This document shows, one piece after another, positions 15,559 to 25,096 of a stretch of DNA of 64,000 bases (position 1 is the first letter of the stretch; every line of letters starts with the position of its first letter). The position numbers were made by a program, and so were the translations under genes. This stretch comes from Saccharopolyspora gloriosae. Lineage in GTDB: Bacteria > Actinomycetota > Actinomycetes > Mycobacteriales > Pseudonocardiaceae. The stretch spans positions 1,551,501 to 1,615,500 of the forward strand of contig NZ_JACHIV010000001.1 of assembly GCF_014203325.1 (NCBI RefSeq), given 5' to 3'. The notes below the pieces were generated by a model that worked only from the letters and a program-made list of their open reading frames with translations, did no database searches and was not told where the DNA came from.

Positions 15559-17010
15559 TCAGGTCAGCGGCGGCGGGAGGACCGTGTGCACCCAATCGCT
15601 GGCCTGCTCGTAGGCGTGGCCGAGTTGCAGCAGCGACCATTCGCCGTGCCCCGGCCCGATGAGCTGGACGCCGGTGGGCAACCCCGAATCGTGGAAACCG
15701 GCGGGCAGGTTCAGCACCGGATGCCCCGACAGCGTCCACGGCGCCGTCGTCTCCATCCAGCGGTGGTAGGTGTCCATCGGCCTGCCGTCGATCTCCGCGG
15801 GCCAGCGCAGCTCCGCGTCGAACGGGAACACCTGGGCGCTGGGCGCGAGCAGGAAGTCGTAGCGGTCGAACAGGTCCGAGACGCGGCCGCGCCACTCGTC
15901 GCGCCCCGCGCGGGCCGCCGCGATGTCGTGCACCGTCAGCTCCAGGTAGCCCTCGACCTCGAACCGCGCCTCCGGCTTCATCCTGTCCCGCGCGGTGGGG
16001 GAGCGGTACACCTCGTGCAACTTCTCGCCGACCATCCAGCGCCGCCACAGCAGGAACGTCTCCCACGCCCGCTCCACCGGCAGCCGCGGTACCGGTTCGA
16101 CGACGCAGCCCAGCGACTCGAACAGCCCGGCAGCGTCCCGGCACAGGTCGAGCACGCCCGGCTCGGTCGCCAGGTAGCCGTCGAAGTCGCCGATCCAGCC
16201 GATCCGCAGCCCGGACACGTCGCGCTGCGGCGCCCCGGTGAACAGCTCCGGGTCCTGCGGCATGCTCAGCGGCGACCGCTCGTCCGGTCCGGCCATCGTG
16301 GACAGCAGCATCGCCAGGTCCCGGACGGTGCGCGCCATCGGGCCCGGCACCGACGGGTCGCTGAGGAAACCGGGCGCGGGGATCCGGCCGAAACCGGGGC
16401 GCAACGACAGCACGTTGCAGAACGCGGCGGGATTGCGCAGCGAGCCCATGAAGTCGCTGCCGTCGGCGACCGGCAGCATCCGCATCGCCAGCGCCGCCGC
16501 GGCCCCGCCGCTGCTGCCGCCCGCGGTGCGGGTCTGGTCGTAAGGGTTCGTCGTGGTGCCGAACAGCGAGTTGAAGGTGTGCGAGCCGAGCCCGAACTCC
16601 GGCACGTTCGTCTTGCCCACGACGATCGCGCCCGCTTCCTTCATGCGGCGCACGAACAACGCGTCCTCGGTGGCGTCACCGGAGCGCTGGAACCCTTGCG
16701 TGGTGGGAAAACCGGCCGCGTCGCTGAGGTCCTTGACCGCGATCGGGAAGCCGTGCATCCACCCGGCGTGCTCGCCGCGGTCCAGCTCGTCGTCGCGGGC
16801 GCGGGCCTGCGCTAGCACGTCCTGCTCGTCGGCGCGGGACACGAGGGCGTTGACCAGCGGGTTGAACCGGTCGATCTGGGTCAGGAACGCTTCGGCGACC
16901 TGCACGCAGGACAGCTCCCGCTGCCTGATCGACCAGGACAGCTCGACCGCGTCCAGCCGCACCGGCTCGGGCACGCTCGCCGACGGGATCCCGCTCAACT
17001 CGGTCCCCAC
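15559..17010 (-). CDS. Amidase (amidase-signature family)
   Basis: About 483 residues. The catalytic Lys lies in IAVKDLSD, the Gly/Ser-rich signature in TAGGSSGGAAAALA (cis-Ser), and the Ser nucleophile in ADGSDFMGSLRNPAAFC, giving the complete Ser-cisSer-Lys triad. Other family segments are MKEAGAIVVGKTNVPEFGLGSHTFN and the C-terminal HPVLNLPAGFHDSGLPTGVQLIGP. It hydrolyses a linear or aryl amide; the substrate is unknown. I chose the GTG at 17010, with GGGAGG upstream, because earlier codons give an Arg-rich leader not seen in the family. Divergent from an MFS transporter that might import its substrate. Confidence 0.9.
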   Translation of the reverse strand: MGTELSGIPSASVPEPVRLDAVELSWSIRQRELSCVQVAEAFLTQIDRFNPLVNALVSRADEQDVLAQARARDDELDRGEHAGWMHGFPIAVKDLSDAAGFPTTQGFQRSGDATEDALFVRRMKEAGAIVVGKTNVPEFGLGSHTFNSLFGTTTNPYDQTRTAGGSSGGAAAALAMRMLPVADGSDFMGSLRNPAAFCNVLSLRPGFGRIPAPGFLSDPSVPGPMARTVRDLAMLLSTMAGPDERSPLSMPQDPELFTGAPQRDVSGLRIGWIGDFDGYLATEPGVLDLCRDAAGLFESLGCVVEPVPRLPVERAWETFLLWRRWMVGEKLHEVYRSPTARDRMKPEARFEVEGYLELTVHDIAAARAGRDEWRGRVSDLFDRYDFLLAPSAQVFPFDAELRWPAEIDGRPMDTYHRWMETTAPWTLSGHPVLNLPAGFHDSGLPTGVQLIGPGHGEWSLLQLGHAYEQASDWVHTVLPPPLT

Positions 17011-17139
17011 CCGGCCTCCCACCCGAACCGCCCGTTGTGACCGGATTCGGTCACCCGTTGACCGTGTCGTGCGCACGGGTACTCCGTCAAGGCCGAGTGC
17101 GAGCGCATTCGAGTGCTCGCTCCGGAGGCATGCGTCACG

Positions 17140-17152
17140 TTAGCGTTGCTAA
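17140..17152. promoter_or_regulatory. Short dyad TTAGC-GTT-GCTAA in divergent promoter region
   Basis: Five-bp perfect arms (nearly extended by flanking G/C) in the 200-bp gap between the amidase and MFS genes, within an otherwise GC-rich stretch. No regulator gene is adjacent, so the binding protein would have to be encoded elsewhere. Confidence 0.35.
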
Positions 17153-17212
17153 ACGCTTCGCCGGTTCACACGCTGGTGACGAGCCTGCCCGGCTCCGAAC
17201 AGAGGAGGACCG

Positions 17213-18409
17213 ATGCCCGCAGCGGTGGTCAACGGCAGTCACCCGCGCGCACTGCCGGTCGGACCCGTTCGGGTGCTGTCCTCGGTCGCGGCGGTCGTCA
17301 CCGTCGGCGTGTTCCCCGTGTTCCTCGTCGGTGGTCTCGGCGTGCAGCTGCAACGCGAACTCGGTTTCGGCGCGGCGCTGCTCGGCGGAGCCGCCGCCGG
17401 GTTCTTCGCCGTCGCGGCGATCGCCTCCCGCTTCATGGGCTGGGTCGTGGAACGCATCGGTTCGCGCCTGGGCATGCGCATCGGCGCCGCTGGCAGCGCA
17501 CTGTGCCTGCTGGGCATCGCCTCCGTGCAGAACTCGGGCTGGTTGCTGGCGTTGCTGTGCCTGTCGGGGCTGCCGAACTCGTTGGCGCAGCCCGCCGCGA
17601 ACCTGCTGATCACTCAGGGCGTGCCCGCGAACCGGCGCGGCATGGGCTTCGGCGTCAAGCAGTCCTCCATCCCGGCCGCGACGCTGCTGGCCGGGGTCGC
17701 GGTGCCCGCCATCGCGCTCACCATCGGCTGGCGCTGGGTGTTCGTGTTCGCCGGCGTGATCGGCCTGCTCGCCGCGCTCGCGGTGCCGTCGCTGCCCGCG
17801 GCGGAGCGGTCCACCAAGGCGTCCTCGACCGCGGCGAGCGCGGAGTCCCGGTTCGGTGCGCTGCTGCTGATCGCCATCGCGGGCGGTCTCGGTTCGGCCG
17901 CGGCCAACGCGCTGGGGGCCTTCGTCACCACCACCGCCGTCGACGTGGGGTTCAGCCCGTCGGCGGCCGGGCTGGTGCTCTCGCTGGGTTCGGCGGCCGG
18001 GCTCACCATCCGGCTGCTCGCCGGAGTGGTCGCCGACCGGTGGGACGTGAACCTGCTGCGGCTCATCACGATCATGCTGATCGTCGGCTCGCTCGGGTAC
18101 GGGCTGATGGCGCTGGATTCCCCGGTGCTGTTCCTGATCGGCGTGTCCGTCGGCTTCGGCGCCGGCTGGGCGTGGCCGGGGCTGCTGAACTTCTCCGTCG
18201 CCAAGATCGCGCCGGACCGGGTGGCGAGCGCGACCTCGTTCACGCAGACGGGCATCTACTTCGGCGGTAGCGCGGGCCCGCTGCTGTTCGGGTTCCTCGG
18301 CGAGCACGCGGGCCTCACCTCGGCCTGGCTGGCCGCGGGCGTCGCCGCGATCGTCGCCGGGATCCTGCTGCTGTTCGTGCGGCCGACCGGGTCGGCGGGA
18401 ACGCCCTAG
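17213..18409 (+). CDS. MFS transporter (12 helices)
   Basis: 398 residues. Twelve hydrophobic segments are visible. The loop after helix 2 reads GWVVERIGSRLGMRIG, an MFS motif-A-like G-x-x-x-D/E-R-x-G-x-R sequence, with a second copy after helix 8 (ADRWDVNLLR). LPNSLAQPAANLLI and GMGFGVKQSSIPAATLLAG resemble the cyanate/aromatic-acid permease branch. Divergent from an amidase, so uptake of an amide or organic acid is possible, though unproven. Its stop overlaps the stop of the convergent methyltransferase gene by 4 bp. Confidence 0.88.
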   Translation: MPAAVVNGSHPRALPVGPVRVLSSVAAVVTVGVFPVFLVGGLGVQLQRELGFGAALLGGAAAGFFAVAAIASRFMGWVVERIGSRLGMRIGAAGSALCLLGIASVQNSGWLLALLCLSGLPNSLAQPAANLLITQGVPANRRGMGFGVKQSSIPAATLLAGVAVPAIALTIGWRWVFVFAGVIGLLAALAVPSLPAAERSTKASSTAASAESRFGALLLIAIAGGLGSAAANALGAFVTTTAVDVGFSPSAAGLVLSLGSAAGLTIRLLAGVVADRWDVNLLRLITIMLIVGSLGYGLMALDSPVLFLIGVSVGFGAGWAWPGLLNFSVAKIAPDRVASATSFTQTGIYFGGSAGPLLFGFLGEHAGLTSAWLAAGVAAIVAGILLLFVRPTGSAGTP

Positions 18410-19218
18410 CGGGGTTTGCGCGCGACGCCGCCGTGCATGATCCGGTAGCGCGGATGCCGGTGGGCCGGCTGGTCCGGCTCCGGGCGCCAGTCGCCGATGT
18501 AGCAGGCGCCGGGTGCCTGCGGCTCGAACCCGGCGAAGCACTCCGCGATCCACTCCGCCGGGCGGGCCACCATCGGGTCCGCCGTCTCCGAGTAGAACGC
18601 CGTGAGCAGGTTCATCGGCTCCGGTTCCTCGCTGCCGGTCAGGTGCGAGATCATCAGCGCGCTGCCGGGCGCGACCGCGTCCTGGTAGGTGCGCACCAGC
18701 CGGAGCGGATCGTCGGCGTCGTCGAGGAAGTGCAGCACCGCCGACATCACCAGCGCCACCGGCTGCTCGAAGTCGATCAGGTCCGCAGCCTCCGGTGACC
18801 GCAGGATCGCCTCCGGCTCCCGGATGTCGGCGTGGATGATCGCCGCGCGCGGCTCGTCGTCGAGCAGCGGCCTGCTGTGCGCCACGGTCAACGGCTCGTT
18901 GTCCACGTACAGCACGCTGAACCGCCGGGTGCGGCGGAGCGCGACCTCGTGCACGTGACCGATCGTGGGGATGCCGGAGCCGAGCTCCACGAACTGCCGC
19001 ACGCCGCGCGCCAGCAGGTGCTCCACGGTGCGGCGCAGGAACGCGCGGTTCTCCCGGAAGACCCCGGCGACACCGGGCATGGCCGCCTGCAACCGCTCGG
19101 CGAACTCGCGCTCCACGCCGAAGTTGTGGCCACCGCCGAGGAACGCGTCGTAGATCCGCGCCGCGCAAGGCCGGTCGATGTCCATCTCCCTGGACAACAG
19201 GCGTTGCGCGTCGACCAT
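18406..19218 (-). CDS. SAM-dependent methyltransferase, DUF574/PF04672 family
   Basis: 270 residues. Family hallmarks are RPCAARIYDAFLGGGHNFGVEREFAE near the N-terminus, FVELGSGIPTIGHVHEVA (SAM-binding loop with GSGIPT), VLYVDNEPLTVAHS and a C-terminal CYIGDWRPEPDQ. The ATG at 19218 is preceded by GAGGAG at good distance; ten extra residues from a GTG are less likely. Members are abundant in actinomycetes and their substrates are mostly unknown. Convergent with the MFS gene and divergent from the mscR operon. Confidence 0.85.
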   Translation of the reverse strand: MVDAQRLLSREMDIDRPCAARIYDAFLGGGHNFGVEREFAERLQAAMPGVAGVFRENRAFLRRTVEHLLARGVRQFVELGSGIPTIGHVHEVALRRTRRFSVLYVDNEPLTVAHSRPLLDDEPRAAIIHADIREPEAILRSPEAADLIDFEQPVALVMSAVLHFLDDADDPLRLVRTYQDAVAPGSALMISHLTGSEEPEPMNLLTAFYSETADPMVARPAEWIAECFAGFEPQAPGACYIGDWRPEPDQPAHRHPRYRIMHGGVARKPR

Positions 19219-19478
19219 GGTGTGCTCCTCGTTCTCCGTCGGCGACACCGTACAGTAGTCGCAGGTTCACACAACGTGTCGAAGCGGCCCTGTCGCGCGG
19301 CGCGTTCCCACAGACGGAACCGCAGTCGAGCGCCCGGGGGCTACGGCCGATCGGGGGGTATGGTCGGTGATCGTCCGGAGATGTCGATATGCGCATTTCC
19401 GGCCATGTTCGCGACAGCGCCCGCGACCGGCCCGTTCCGGCCGGACAAGCAGCGGAAAACACAGTTCTGGAGGTGTTC

Positions 19479-20561
19479 GTGACCGAGGTTCGCGCGGTCG
19501 TGGCGACCGGCAAGGGAGCGCCGGTCGAGGTCGTCGACATCCGCGTCCCCGATCCGGGACCGGGTGAGGCGGTGGTGCGGGTGCAGGCGTGCGGCGTCTG
19601 CCACACCGACCTGCACTACCGGGAAGGCGGCATCAACGACGACTACCCGTTCCTGCTCGGGCACGAAGCGGCCGGTGTCGTGGAGGCCGTCGGCGACGGT
19701 GTCCACGACGTCGAACCGGGCGACTTCGTGGTCCTCAACTGGCGCGCGGTGTGCGGCGTGTGCCGCGCCTGCAAGCGCGGACGTCCGCAGTACTGCTTCG
19801 ACACGCACAACGCGTCGCAGCCGATGACGCTCACCGACGGGACTCCGCTGTCCCCCGCGCTGGGCATCGGCGCGTTCGCGGAGAAGACGCTGGTGCACGC
19901 GGGCCAGTGCACCAAGGTCGACCCGGCGGCGCGGGCGGCCGTGGTCGGCCTGCTGGGCTGCGGCGTGATGGCCGGCATCGGAGCGGCCGTCAACACCGGC
20001 GGCGCGGGTCCGGGCGACACGGTCGCCGTCATCGGGTGCGGCGGCGTCGGCGACGGCGCGGTGGCCGGGGCGAACCTGGCCGGCGCGCGGCGGATCATCG
20101 CGGTGGACACCGACCCGGCGAAGCTGGAGTGGGCGAAGCAGTTCGGCGCGACCCACACCGTCAACGCCTCCGAGGCGGACACGGTGGCGGCGATCCGCGA
20201 CCTCACCGGCGGGTTCGGCGCGGACATCGTGATCGACGCCGTCGGCGTCCCCGCGACCTACCAGCAGGCGTTCTACGCCCGCGACCTCGCGGGAACCGTG
20301 GTGCTCGTCGGGGTGCCCACCCCGGACATGAAGCTGGAACTGCCGCTGCAGGACGTGTTCTCGCGCGGGGGCTCGCTGAAGTCGTCCTGGTACGGGGATT
20401 GCCTGCCCAGCAGGGACTTCCCGATGCTCACCGAGCTCTACCAGCAGGGCAAGCTGCCGCTGGAGAAGTTCGTGACCGAGGAGATCTCGCTGGACCAGGT
20501 CGAGTCGGCGTTCGCCAAGATGCACGACGGCGAAGTGCTGCGTTCGGTGGTGGTCTTCTGA
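19479..20561 (+). CDS. mscR: S-(hydroxymethyl)mycothiol dehydrogenase
   Basis: 360 residues. Zinc-dependent medium-chain alcohol dehydrogenase: catalytic zinc ligands in [11 protein letters not shown] and GHEAAG, structural zinc cysteines in [18 protein letters not shown]-binding [12 protein letters not shown] followed by [31 protein letters not shown] is characteristic of the mycothiol-dependent formaldehyde dehydrogenase. It oxidises the formaldehyde-mycothiol adduct and may reduce S-nitrosomycothiol. The GTG at 19479 has CTGGAGG five bases upstream. The following MBL gene overlaps by 1 bp, the same pairing as Rv2259-Rv2260 in Mycobacterium tuberculosis. Confidence 0.93.
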   Translation: MTEVRAVVATGKGAPVEVVDIRVPDPGPGEAVVRVQACGVCHTDLHYREGGINDDYPFLLGHEAAGVVEAVGDGVHDVEPGDFVVLNWRAVCGVCRACKRGRPQYCFDTHNASQPMTLTDGTPLSPALGIGAFAEKTLVHAGQCTKVDPAARAAVVGLLGCGVMAGIGAAVNTGGAGPGDTVAVIGCGGVGDGAVAGANLAGARRIIAVDTDPAKLEWAKQFGATHTVNASEADTVAAIRDLTGGFGADIVIDAVGVPATYQQAFYARDLAGTVVLVGVPTPDMKLELPLQDVFSRGGSLKSSWYGDCLPSRDFPMLTELYQQGKLPLEKFVTEEISLDQVESAFAKMHDGEVLRSVVVF

Positions 20562-21190
20562 TGGCCGCGCGGATCGACCACACCACGACGTCCGGCACGT
20601 TCTCGCTGGACGGCCAGACCTTCGACGTCGACAACAACGCGTGGGTCGTCGGCGACGACACCGAGTGCGTCGTCATCGACGTCCCGCACGACGTCGAGGC
20701 GATCAAGGAGCTGATCGCCGGGCGCACCGTGCTGGCGATCCTCGCCACGCACGCCCACGACGACCACGTGCGCAAGGCGCCGGAGCTGGCCGCGGAGGTC
20801 GGGGCGCCGATCTTCCTGCACCCGGAGGACCTGGAGCTGTGGCGGCTCACCCACCCGGACCGGGAACCGGAGCGCGGGCTCGCGGACCGGCAGGTGATCG
20901 GCGTCGCGGGCACCGGGCTGCAGGTGCTGCACACGCCGGGTCACGCGCCGGGTTCGGTGTGCCTGTACTCGGCGGACCTGGGCACCGTGTTCACCGGTGA
21001 CACCTTGTTCGCCGGTGGGCCGGGTGCGACCGGGCGTTCCTACTCGGACTTCGGCGTGCTCGTCGAGTCCATCCGGGACCGGTTGCTGACGCTGCCCGAG
21101 GTCACCACCGTGCACCCCGGACACGGGGAGAGCACCACGATTGCCGAGGTTTTGCCCCAGTTCGACGATTGGGTCGCCCGCGGCTACTGA
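20561..21190 (+). CDS. MBL-fold hydrolase partner of MscR
   Basis: 209 residues. Metallo-beta-lactamase motifs: THAHDDH (HxHxDH), HTPGHAPGSVCLY, FTGDTLF and HPGHGE, a full binuclear metal set. It is glyoxalase-II-like in layout. Its ATG overlaps the mscR stop by one base, so it should be co-translated. A thioesterase acting on S-formylmycothiol, the product of MscR, is the natural inference, which would release formate and mycothiol. Confidence 0.9.
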   Translation: MAARIDHTTTSGTFSLDGQTFDVDNNAWVVGDDTECVVIDVPHDVEAIKELIAGRTVLAILATHAHDDHVRKAPELAAEVGAPIFLHPEDLELWRLTHPDREPERGLADRQVIGVAGTGLQVLHTPGHAPGSVCLYSADLGTVFTGDTLFAGGPGATGRSYSDFGVLVESIRDRLLTLPEVTTVHPGHGESTTIAEVLPQFDDWVARGY

Positions 21191-21205
21191 TTATCGCGGG
21201 TTCGT

Positions 21206-22453
21206 GTGCGCATACTGCTGGGCGTGCCGAATGCCTTGGTGAAGCGAGCGTTCCTGCTCGACCTCGCGATGGTCGTGCTGTTCACCGTGATGCACGCGCT
21301 GATCCTGCATCTCGAATCACCAGGGCCGCCGGGTCGTCCCTGGTGGTCGATGATGCTGATCAGCGTGTCCGCGTTCACGCTGCTGATGGTGCGGCGCAAG
21401 TGGCCGTGGGTGTCGCTGCTGGGCTGCCTCGCCGCGGCCACGACGCTCACCCTGGTCGGGGTGCCGGAGAACCCGCTGAACTTCGCGATCCTGGTGGGCG
21501 TGTACTCGGTCTGCCAGCGGGGTGGGATCGTGGGTGCCGTGGTGGCCACCGTTCTCGCGATGCTCTGGCCGGTGCTGTACTCGTGGGGCGAACCGCCGCT
21601 GTCCGCGGTCGTGAGCACCGTGATGGCCTCCATCGACCTGTTCATGGTGGTCGGGCTCGCCTACGCGGTGCGGCTCGGCCGACGGCGGGCGGCTCAGCTG
21701 GAGCACACGGTGGAACTGCTCGACCAGGCGCGGGACCAGCTCGCCGCGGAGGCGGTCGCGGGGGAGCGGGCGCGGATCGCCCGCGAGTTCCACGACATCG
21801 TCTCGCACAACCTGTCCGTGGTGGCGTTGCGCGCGGGTGTCGCCCGCGCGCTCGTCGACCGCGACCCGGGCCACGCGGAGCAGACGTTGCGGGAGCTGGA
21901 GCACACGTCGCGGGCCGCGCTCGGCGAACTCCGCGGCCTGCTGGGCCGGTTGCGCGAGGACCCGGAGCCGGGGTCGGCCGTCGGCGCCGACGACGGACCC
22001 GGACGGCAGCCCGCGCCCGGTCTGCACCGGGTGGACCACCTGGTGGAATCGGTGCGCGGCACCGGTGTGGTGTGGCGGCTGGACCGGCGCGGTGAGGTGC
22101 GCGAACTGGGGCCCGGTGTGGAGATGGCCGCGTACCGCATCGTGCAGGAGGCGGTGACCAACGTGCTCAAGCACGCGGGCACCGGGTACGCGCGGGTGCT
22201 GCTGGACTACGGCAACGGCGGCCTGCGGCTGGAGGTCACCAACCACGCCACCGGCCCGGACAACTTCGCTCGTTCGCTGGCGGTGAAGGTGCCCGCGCTG
22301 TCACCGGCTCGCGGCGGCGGTTCCGGGCGGGGCCTGATCGGGCTGCGGGAACGGGTCGCGTTGCTGGGCGGCACGTTCACTGCGCACCCGGTTTCCAACG
22401 GATTCCACTTGGCGGCCGTGCTACCGTGCCCGGAACATTCGGACCTTGCCTGA
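21206..22453 (+). CDS. Sensor histidine kinase, HisKA_3 (NarL/LiaS) type
   Basis: 415 residues from GTG. The N-terminus has about five transmembrane helices (residues 15-155) with almost no extracytoplasmic domain, so it likely senses a membrane state or small ligand. The phosphoacceptor is in ARIAREFHDIVSHNLSVVALRAG, and the ATPase N-box is VQEAVTNVLKHAGTG with G-boxes in GRGLIGLRERVALLGG. It lies only 16 bp after the MBL gene but the response regulator gene follows 55 bp downstream, so kinase and regulator form a standard two-component pair, possibly co-transcribed with mscR. Confidence 0.9.
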   Translation: MRILLGVPNALVKRAFLLDLAMVVLFTVMHALILHLESPGPPGRPWWSMMLISVSAFTLLMVRRKWPWVSLLGCLAAATTLTLVGVPENPLNFAILVGVYSVCQRGGIVGAVVATVLAMLWPVLYSWGEPPLSAVVSTVMASIDLFMVVGLAYAVRLGRRRAAQLEHTVELLDQARDQLAAEAVAGERARIAREFHDIVSHNLSVVALRAGVARALVDRDPGHAEQTLRELEHTSRAALGELRGLLGRLREDPEPGSAVGADDGPGRQPAPGLHRVDHLVESVRGTGVVWRLDRRGEVRELGPGVEMAAYRIVQEAVTNVLKHAGTGYARVLLDYGNGGLRLEVTNHATGPDNFARSLAVKVPALSPARGGGSGRGLIGLRERVALLGGTFTAHPVSNGFHLAAVLPCPEHSDLA

Positions 22454-22507
22454 CCCGTAAATACGCCGGTTCCGACCGGCGAGCGGCGGCCCGAACGGAG
22501 GAGGTCC

Positions 22508-23203
22508 GTGGTGGAGTCCCCCGCGGAAACGACCGTGCTCGTCGCCGACGATCAAGCGATGATCCGCGCGGGCCTGGTGGCGCTGCTGTCCGCCGAACCC
22601 GATCTGCGAGTCCTCGCCGAAGCCGAGGACGGCGCCGCCGCGGTGGCGGCGGTGCGCAGGCGCCGCCCGGACGTGGTGCTGATGGACGTGCGGATGCCCG
22701 GGATGGACGGCATCACCGCGGCCCGCGAGATCCTGACCGCCACCGAGGGGGCGACCTCGGTCATCATGCTCACCGTGCACGACCTCGACGAGTACGTGTA
22801 CGCGGCGCTGCGGGCCGGGGCGAGCGGATTCCTGCTCAAGGACGCCCCGCCGGAGGAACTGGTCCGCGCCGTGCACACGGTCGCCGCCGGGGAGGCGCTG
22901 CTCGCTCCGCGCGTGACGCGGCGGCTGCTCAACCGGTTCGCGTCGTTAGGGGTGCGGGACGCGTCGACGGAGCTCAGCGGGCTCACCAACCGCGAGCTGG
23001 ATGTGCTGCTGGAGGTCGCGCGCGGCGGGTCCAACGCCGACATCGCGCGGAACCTGGGACTGGCCGAGCTGACGGTGAAATCGCACCTGTACCACGTGAT
23101 GCAGAAGCTGCACCTGAGCTCGCGCACCCAGCTGGTGATCACCGCCTACGAGACCGGGCTGGTCTCGCCCGGCCAGGTCAACGGCCCCGAAGCCCCGGTC
23201 TGA
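22508..23203 (+). CDS. Response regulator, NarL/LuxR type
   Basis: 231 residues. The receiver domain has acidic pocket DD near residue 15, phosphoacceptor Asp in VVLMDVRMPGMDG, Thr in LTVHD and Lys in FLLKDAPPEE. The C-terminal LuxR helix-turn-helix is LTNRELDVLLEVARGGSNADIARNLGLAELTVKSHLYHVMQKLHL. Partner of the kinase just upstream. GTG start at 22508 with GGAGG upstream. Targets are unknown; no clear repeated site is seen in the adjacent promoters. Confidence 0.92.
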   Translation: MVESPAETTVLVADDQAMIRAGLVALLSAEPDLRVLAEAEDGAAAVAAVRRRRPDVVLMDVRMPGMDGITAAREILTATEGATSVIMLTVHDLDEYVYAALRAGASGFLLKDAPPEELVRAVHTVAAGEALLAPRVTRRLLNRFASLGVRDASTELSGLTNRELDVLLEVARGGSNADIARNLGLAELTVKSHLYHVMQKLHLSSRTQLVITAYETGLVSPGQVNGPEAPV

Positions 23204-23369
23204 CCCTCGGCGACCAGCGGCCCCGATCAGCACGTCCACACCCGAGCGGCGGCCTTCGCGGGCACTGAGGGTGACGGGTGCTCGATGTGGTGGTCGTGGT
23301 GCCGGGGAGCGTGCGCGGTGGGTGGTGGGTTCGAGGGGCGCTCGGGGGCGTGCTTGATGTAATGGCGGC

Positions 23370-24419
23370 ATGAGTGCTGCGCTGCGGGTCGGATTGGTCG
23401 GGTACGGGATCGCCGGGGCGGTGTTCCACGCGCCGCTGATCGCGTCGAACCCCGGACTGGAACTGTCCACAGTGGTCACCAGGAATCCGGAGCGGCGCGC
23501 GGAGATCGAGTCCCGCCACCCGGGCACCGCGGTGGTCGACGACGTGCCCGCGATGCTGGCGCGCGGCGACCTGGACCTGGTCGTGGTGGCCAGCCCGAAC
23601 CGGCTGCACGTCGAGCACACCACCGAGGCGTTGCGCGCCGGGCTGCCGGTCGTGGTGGACAAGCCGTTCGCCCCCACCGCCGCGGCGGCGCGCGAACTCG
23701 TCGCCGAGGCGCGGCGCCGGGAGCTGCCGCTGACCGTGTTCCAGAACCGCCGCTGGGACAACGACTTCCGCACCCTCGCCGGGCTCATCGACGCCGGGGA
23801 GCTCGGCCGGGTGCACCGCTTCGAGTCCCGGTTCGAGCGCTGGGTGCCGCGGCCGAAGGCGGGCTGGCGCGAGTCGGGCGGCCCGGAGGAGGCGGGCGGC
23901 GTGCTCTACGACCTGGGCAGCCACCTGATCGACCAGGCGCTGGCGCTGTTCGGCCCGGTCGCGTCCGTCTACGCCGAAGTGGACGCCCGCAGGCCCGGTA
24001 GCGAGGTCGACGACGACTCGTTCGTCGCGCTCACCCACGTCGGCGGTGTGCGGTCGCACCTGTGGGTCGGCAAGTTCACCGCGCAGCACGGCCCCCGGCT
24101 GCGAGTGCTGGGCGACCGCGCCGGTTACACGAAGTTCGGCCTGGACCCGCAGGAAGCGGCGTTGCGGGCCGGTGAACTCCCCGGCGCGGACTGGGGCGTC
24201 GAACCCGAGCACCTGCACGGCGAGCTCGGCACCGTCGAGGGCTCCGCGCCGGTGCGCACCGAGCCGGGCGCCTACCCGGAGTTCTACGACCTCCTGGTCA
24301 CGGCCCTCCGCGACGGCGCCCCGCTGCCCGTCGACCCGTCCGACGCCATCGCAGGCCTGGAGATCATCGAAGCGGCCCGCCACTCCGCCACCAAGGCAGA
24401 AGTCGTCCACCTCACCTGA
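23370..24419 (+). CDS. Gfo/Idh/MocA-family oxidoreductase
   Basis: 349 residues. The NAD(P)-binding fold starts with RVGLVGYGIAGAVFHAPLI, then LVVVASPNRLHVEHTTEALRAGLPVVVDKPFAPT containing the conserved Lys of the DKPF/EKP motif. The C-terminal domain includes GGVLYDLGSHLIDQALALFGPV with the conserved Asp and His. The family acts on sugars, inositols or their derivatives; the substrate cannot be assigned. It is monocistronic: 166 bp from the response regulator and followed by the 677-bp repeat region. Confidence 0.9.
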   Translation: MSAALRVGLVGYGIAGAVFHAPLIASNPGLELSTVVTRNPERRAEIESRHPGTAVVDDVPAMLARGDLDLVVVASPNRLHVEHTTEALRAGLPVVVDKPFAPTAAAARELVAEARRRELPLTVFQNRRWDNDFRTLAGLIDAGELGRVHRFESRFERWVPRPKAGWRESGGPEEAGGVLYDLGSHLIDQALALFGPVASVYAEVDARRPGSEVDDDSFVALTHVGGVRSHLWVGKFTAQHGPRLRVLGDRAGYTKFGLDPQEAALRAGELPGADWGVEPEHLHGELGTVEGSAPVRTEPGAYPEFYDLLVTALRDGAPLPVDPSDAIAGLEIIEAARHSATKAEVVHLT

Positions 24420-24572
24420 CACCACCGCCCCGGCCGCCCCAAGTCCGAGCGAAGCAAGGCGCCCCCGCAGCAGAACTCGACGCCCCACCCCGCACAACGA
24501 GCCACAGGCCAAGACAAAGCCACACCTCCCGCAGCACTCCCCAACAACCCCGAAGCCGCCAGGCGAGAGACG

Positions 24573-24850
24573 AAGCATGCCTGCTTAGCGGCCAAACGCC
24601 GTGCCTAACGGCGAAGCCGTGCAGTGGGCGGCGAAGCAAGCCTGCCTTGCGGCCGTAGGCCGTGCTTCGCGGCGTAGCCGTGCCTTGGGCGGCGGAGCAC
24701 GCCTGCCTTGCGGCCGTAGGCCGTGCTTCGCGGCGAAGCCGTGCAGTGGGCGGCGGAGCACGCCTGCCTTGCGGCCGTAGGCCGTGCTTCGCGGCGTAGC
24801 CGTGCCTTGGGCGGCGAAGCAAGCCTGCCTTGCGGCCGTAGGCCGTGCCT
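24573..24850 (-). repeat. 61-bp tandem repeat array (expanded tail of hairpin element copy B)
   Basis: The marker CCTGCCTTGCGGCCGTAGG recurs at 24641, 24702, 24763 and 24824, an exact 61-bp period, with a degenerate unit at each side. Each unit contains small hairpins (GGCCGTAGGCC, CGGCGTAGCCG or CGGCGAAGCCG). Because 61 is not a multiple of 3 and the unit lacks stops, several frames stay open; the resulting Ala/Arg/Gly-rich peptides are not genes. Units differ by a few substitutions such as GCCGTGCAGTGGG versus GCCGTGCCTTGGG. Confidence 0.92.
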
Positions 24851-24851
24851 G

Positions 24852-25014
24852 TATGTGCGAAGCACATAGCCCACGTAAGCAAGGTGACCACCCGCGGGTT
24901 CTCAGTCGGTCTCTCGTGAGGACGGCTTTTTCCCTCGTGGCGGAGCCACTTGGGAAAAAGATCCCGCAGCGAGAGACCGACTGAGGTTCCGCCACCCGGA
25001 CACCAAAGCAAAAC
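24852..25014 (-). repeat. Dispersed hairpin element, copy B core (reverse orientation)
   Basis: Core at 24894-24992, the same 99-nt length as copies A and D but inverted. Read on the minus strand the left arm is CTCAGTCGGTCTCTCG and the right arm is its exact complement CGAGAGACCGACTGAG, with GCGG/CCGC outside and the same TTTTTCCC..GGGAAAAA inner stem. The small TATGTGC hairpin is at 24852-24868. It lies 105 bp upstream of the phosphoketolase start. Together with the tandem array it accounts for most of the gene-free stretch 24420-25096. Confidence 0.9.
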
Positions 25015-25096
25015 GACCGGCTCCGATTGCCCCAACACAATCCGGGGAACGCTGCGGGGTGAAGGACACCGAACGGCCGTTCCCCGGAGGTCCCGG

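Noticed and set aside
24605-25040. Long open frames on the minus strand with RQACFAAxGTAS-like peptides
   Set aside because: They arise from the 61-bp tandem array, which stays open in more than one frame. The same peptide fragments occur in the tails of the other element copies.
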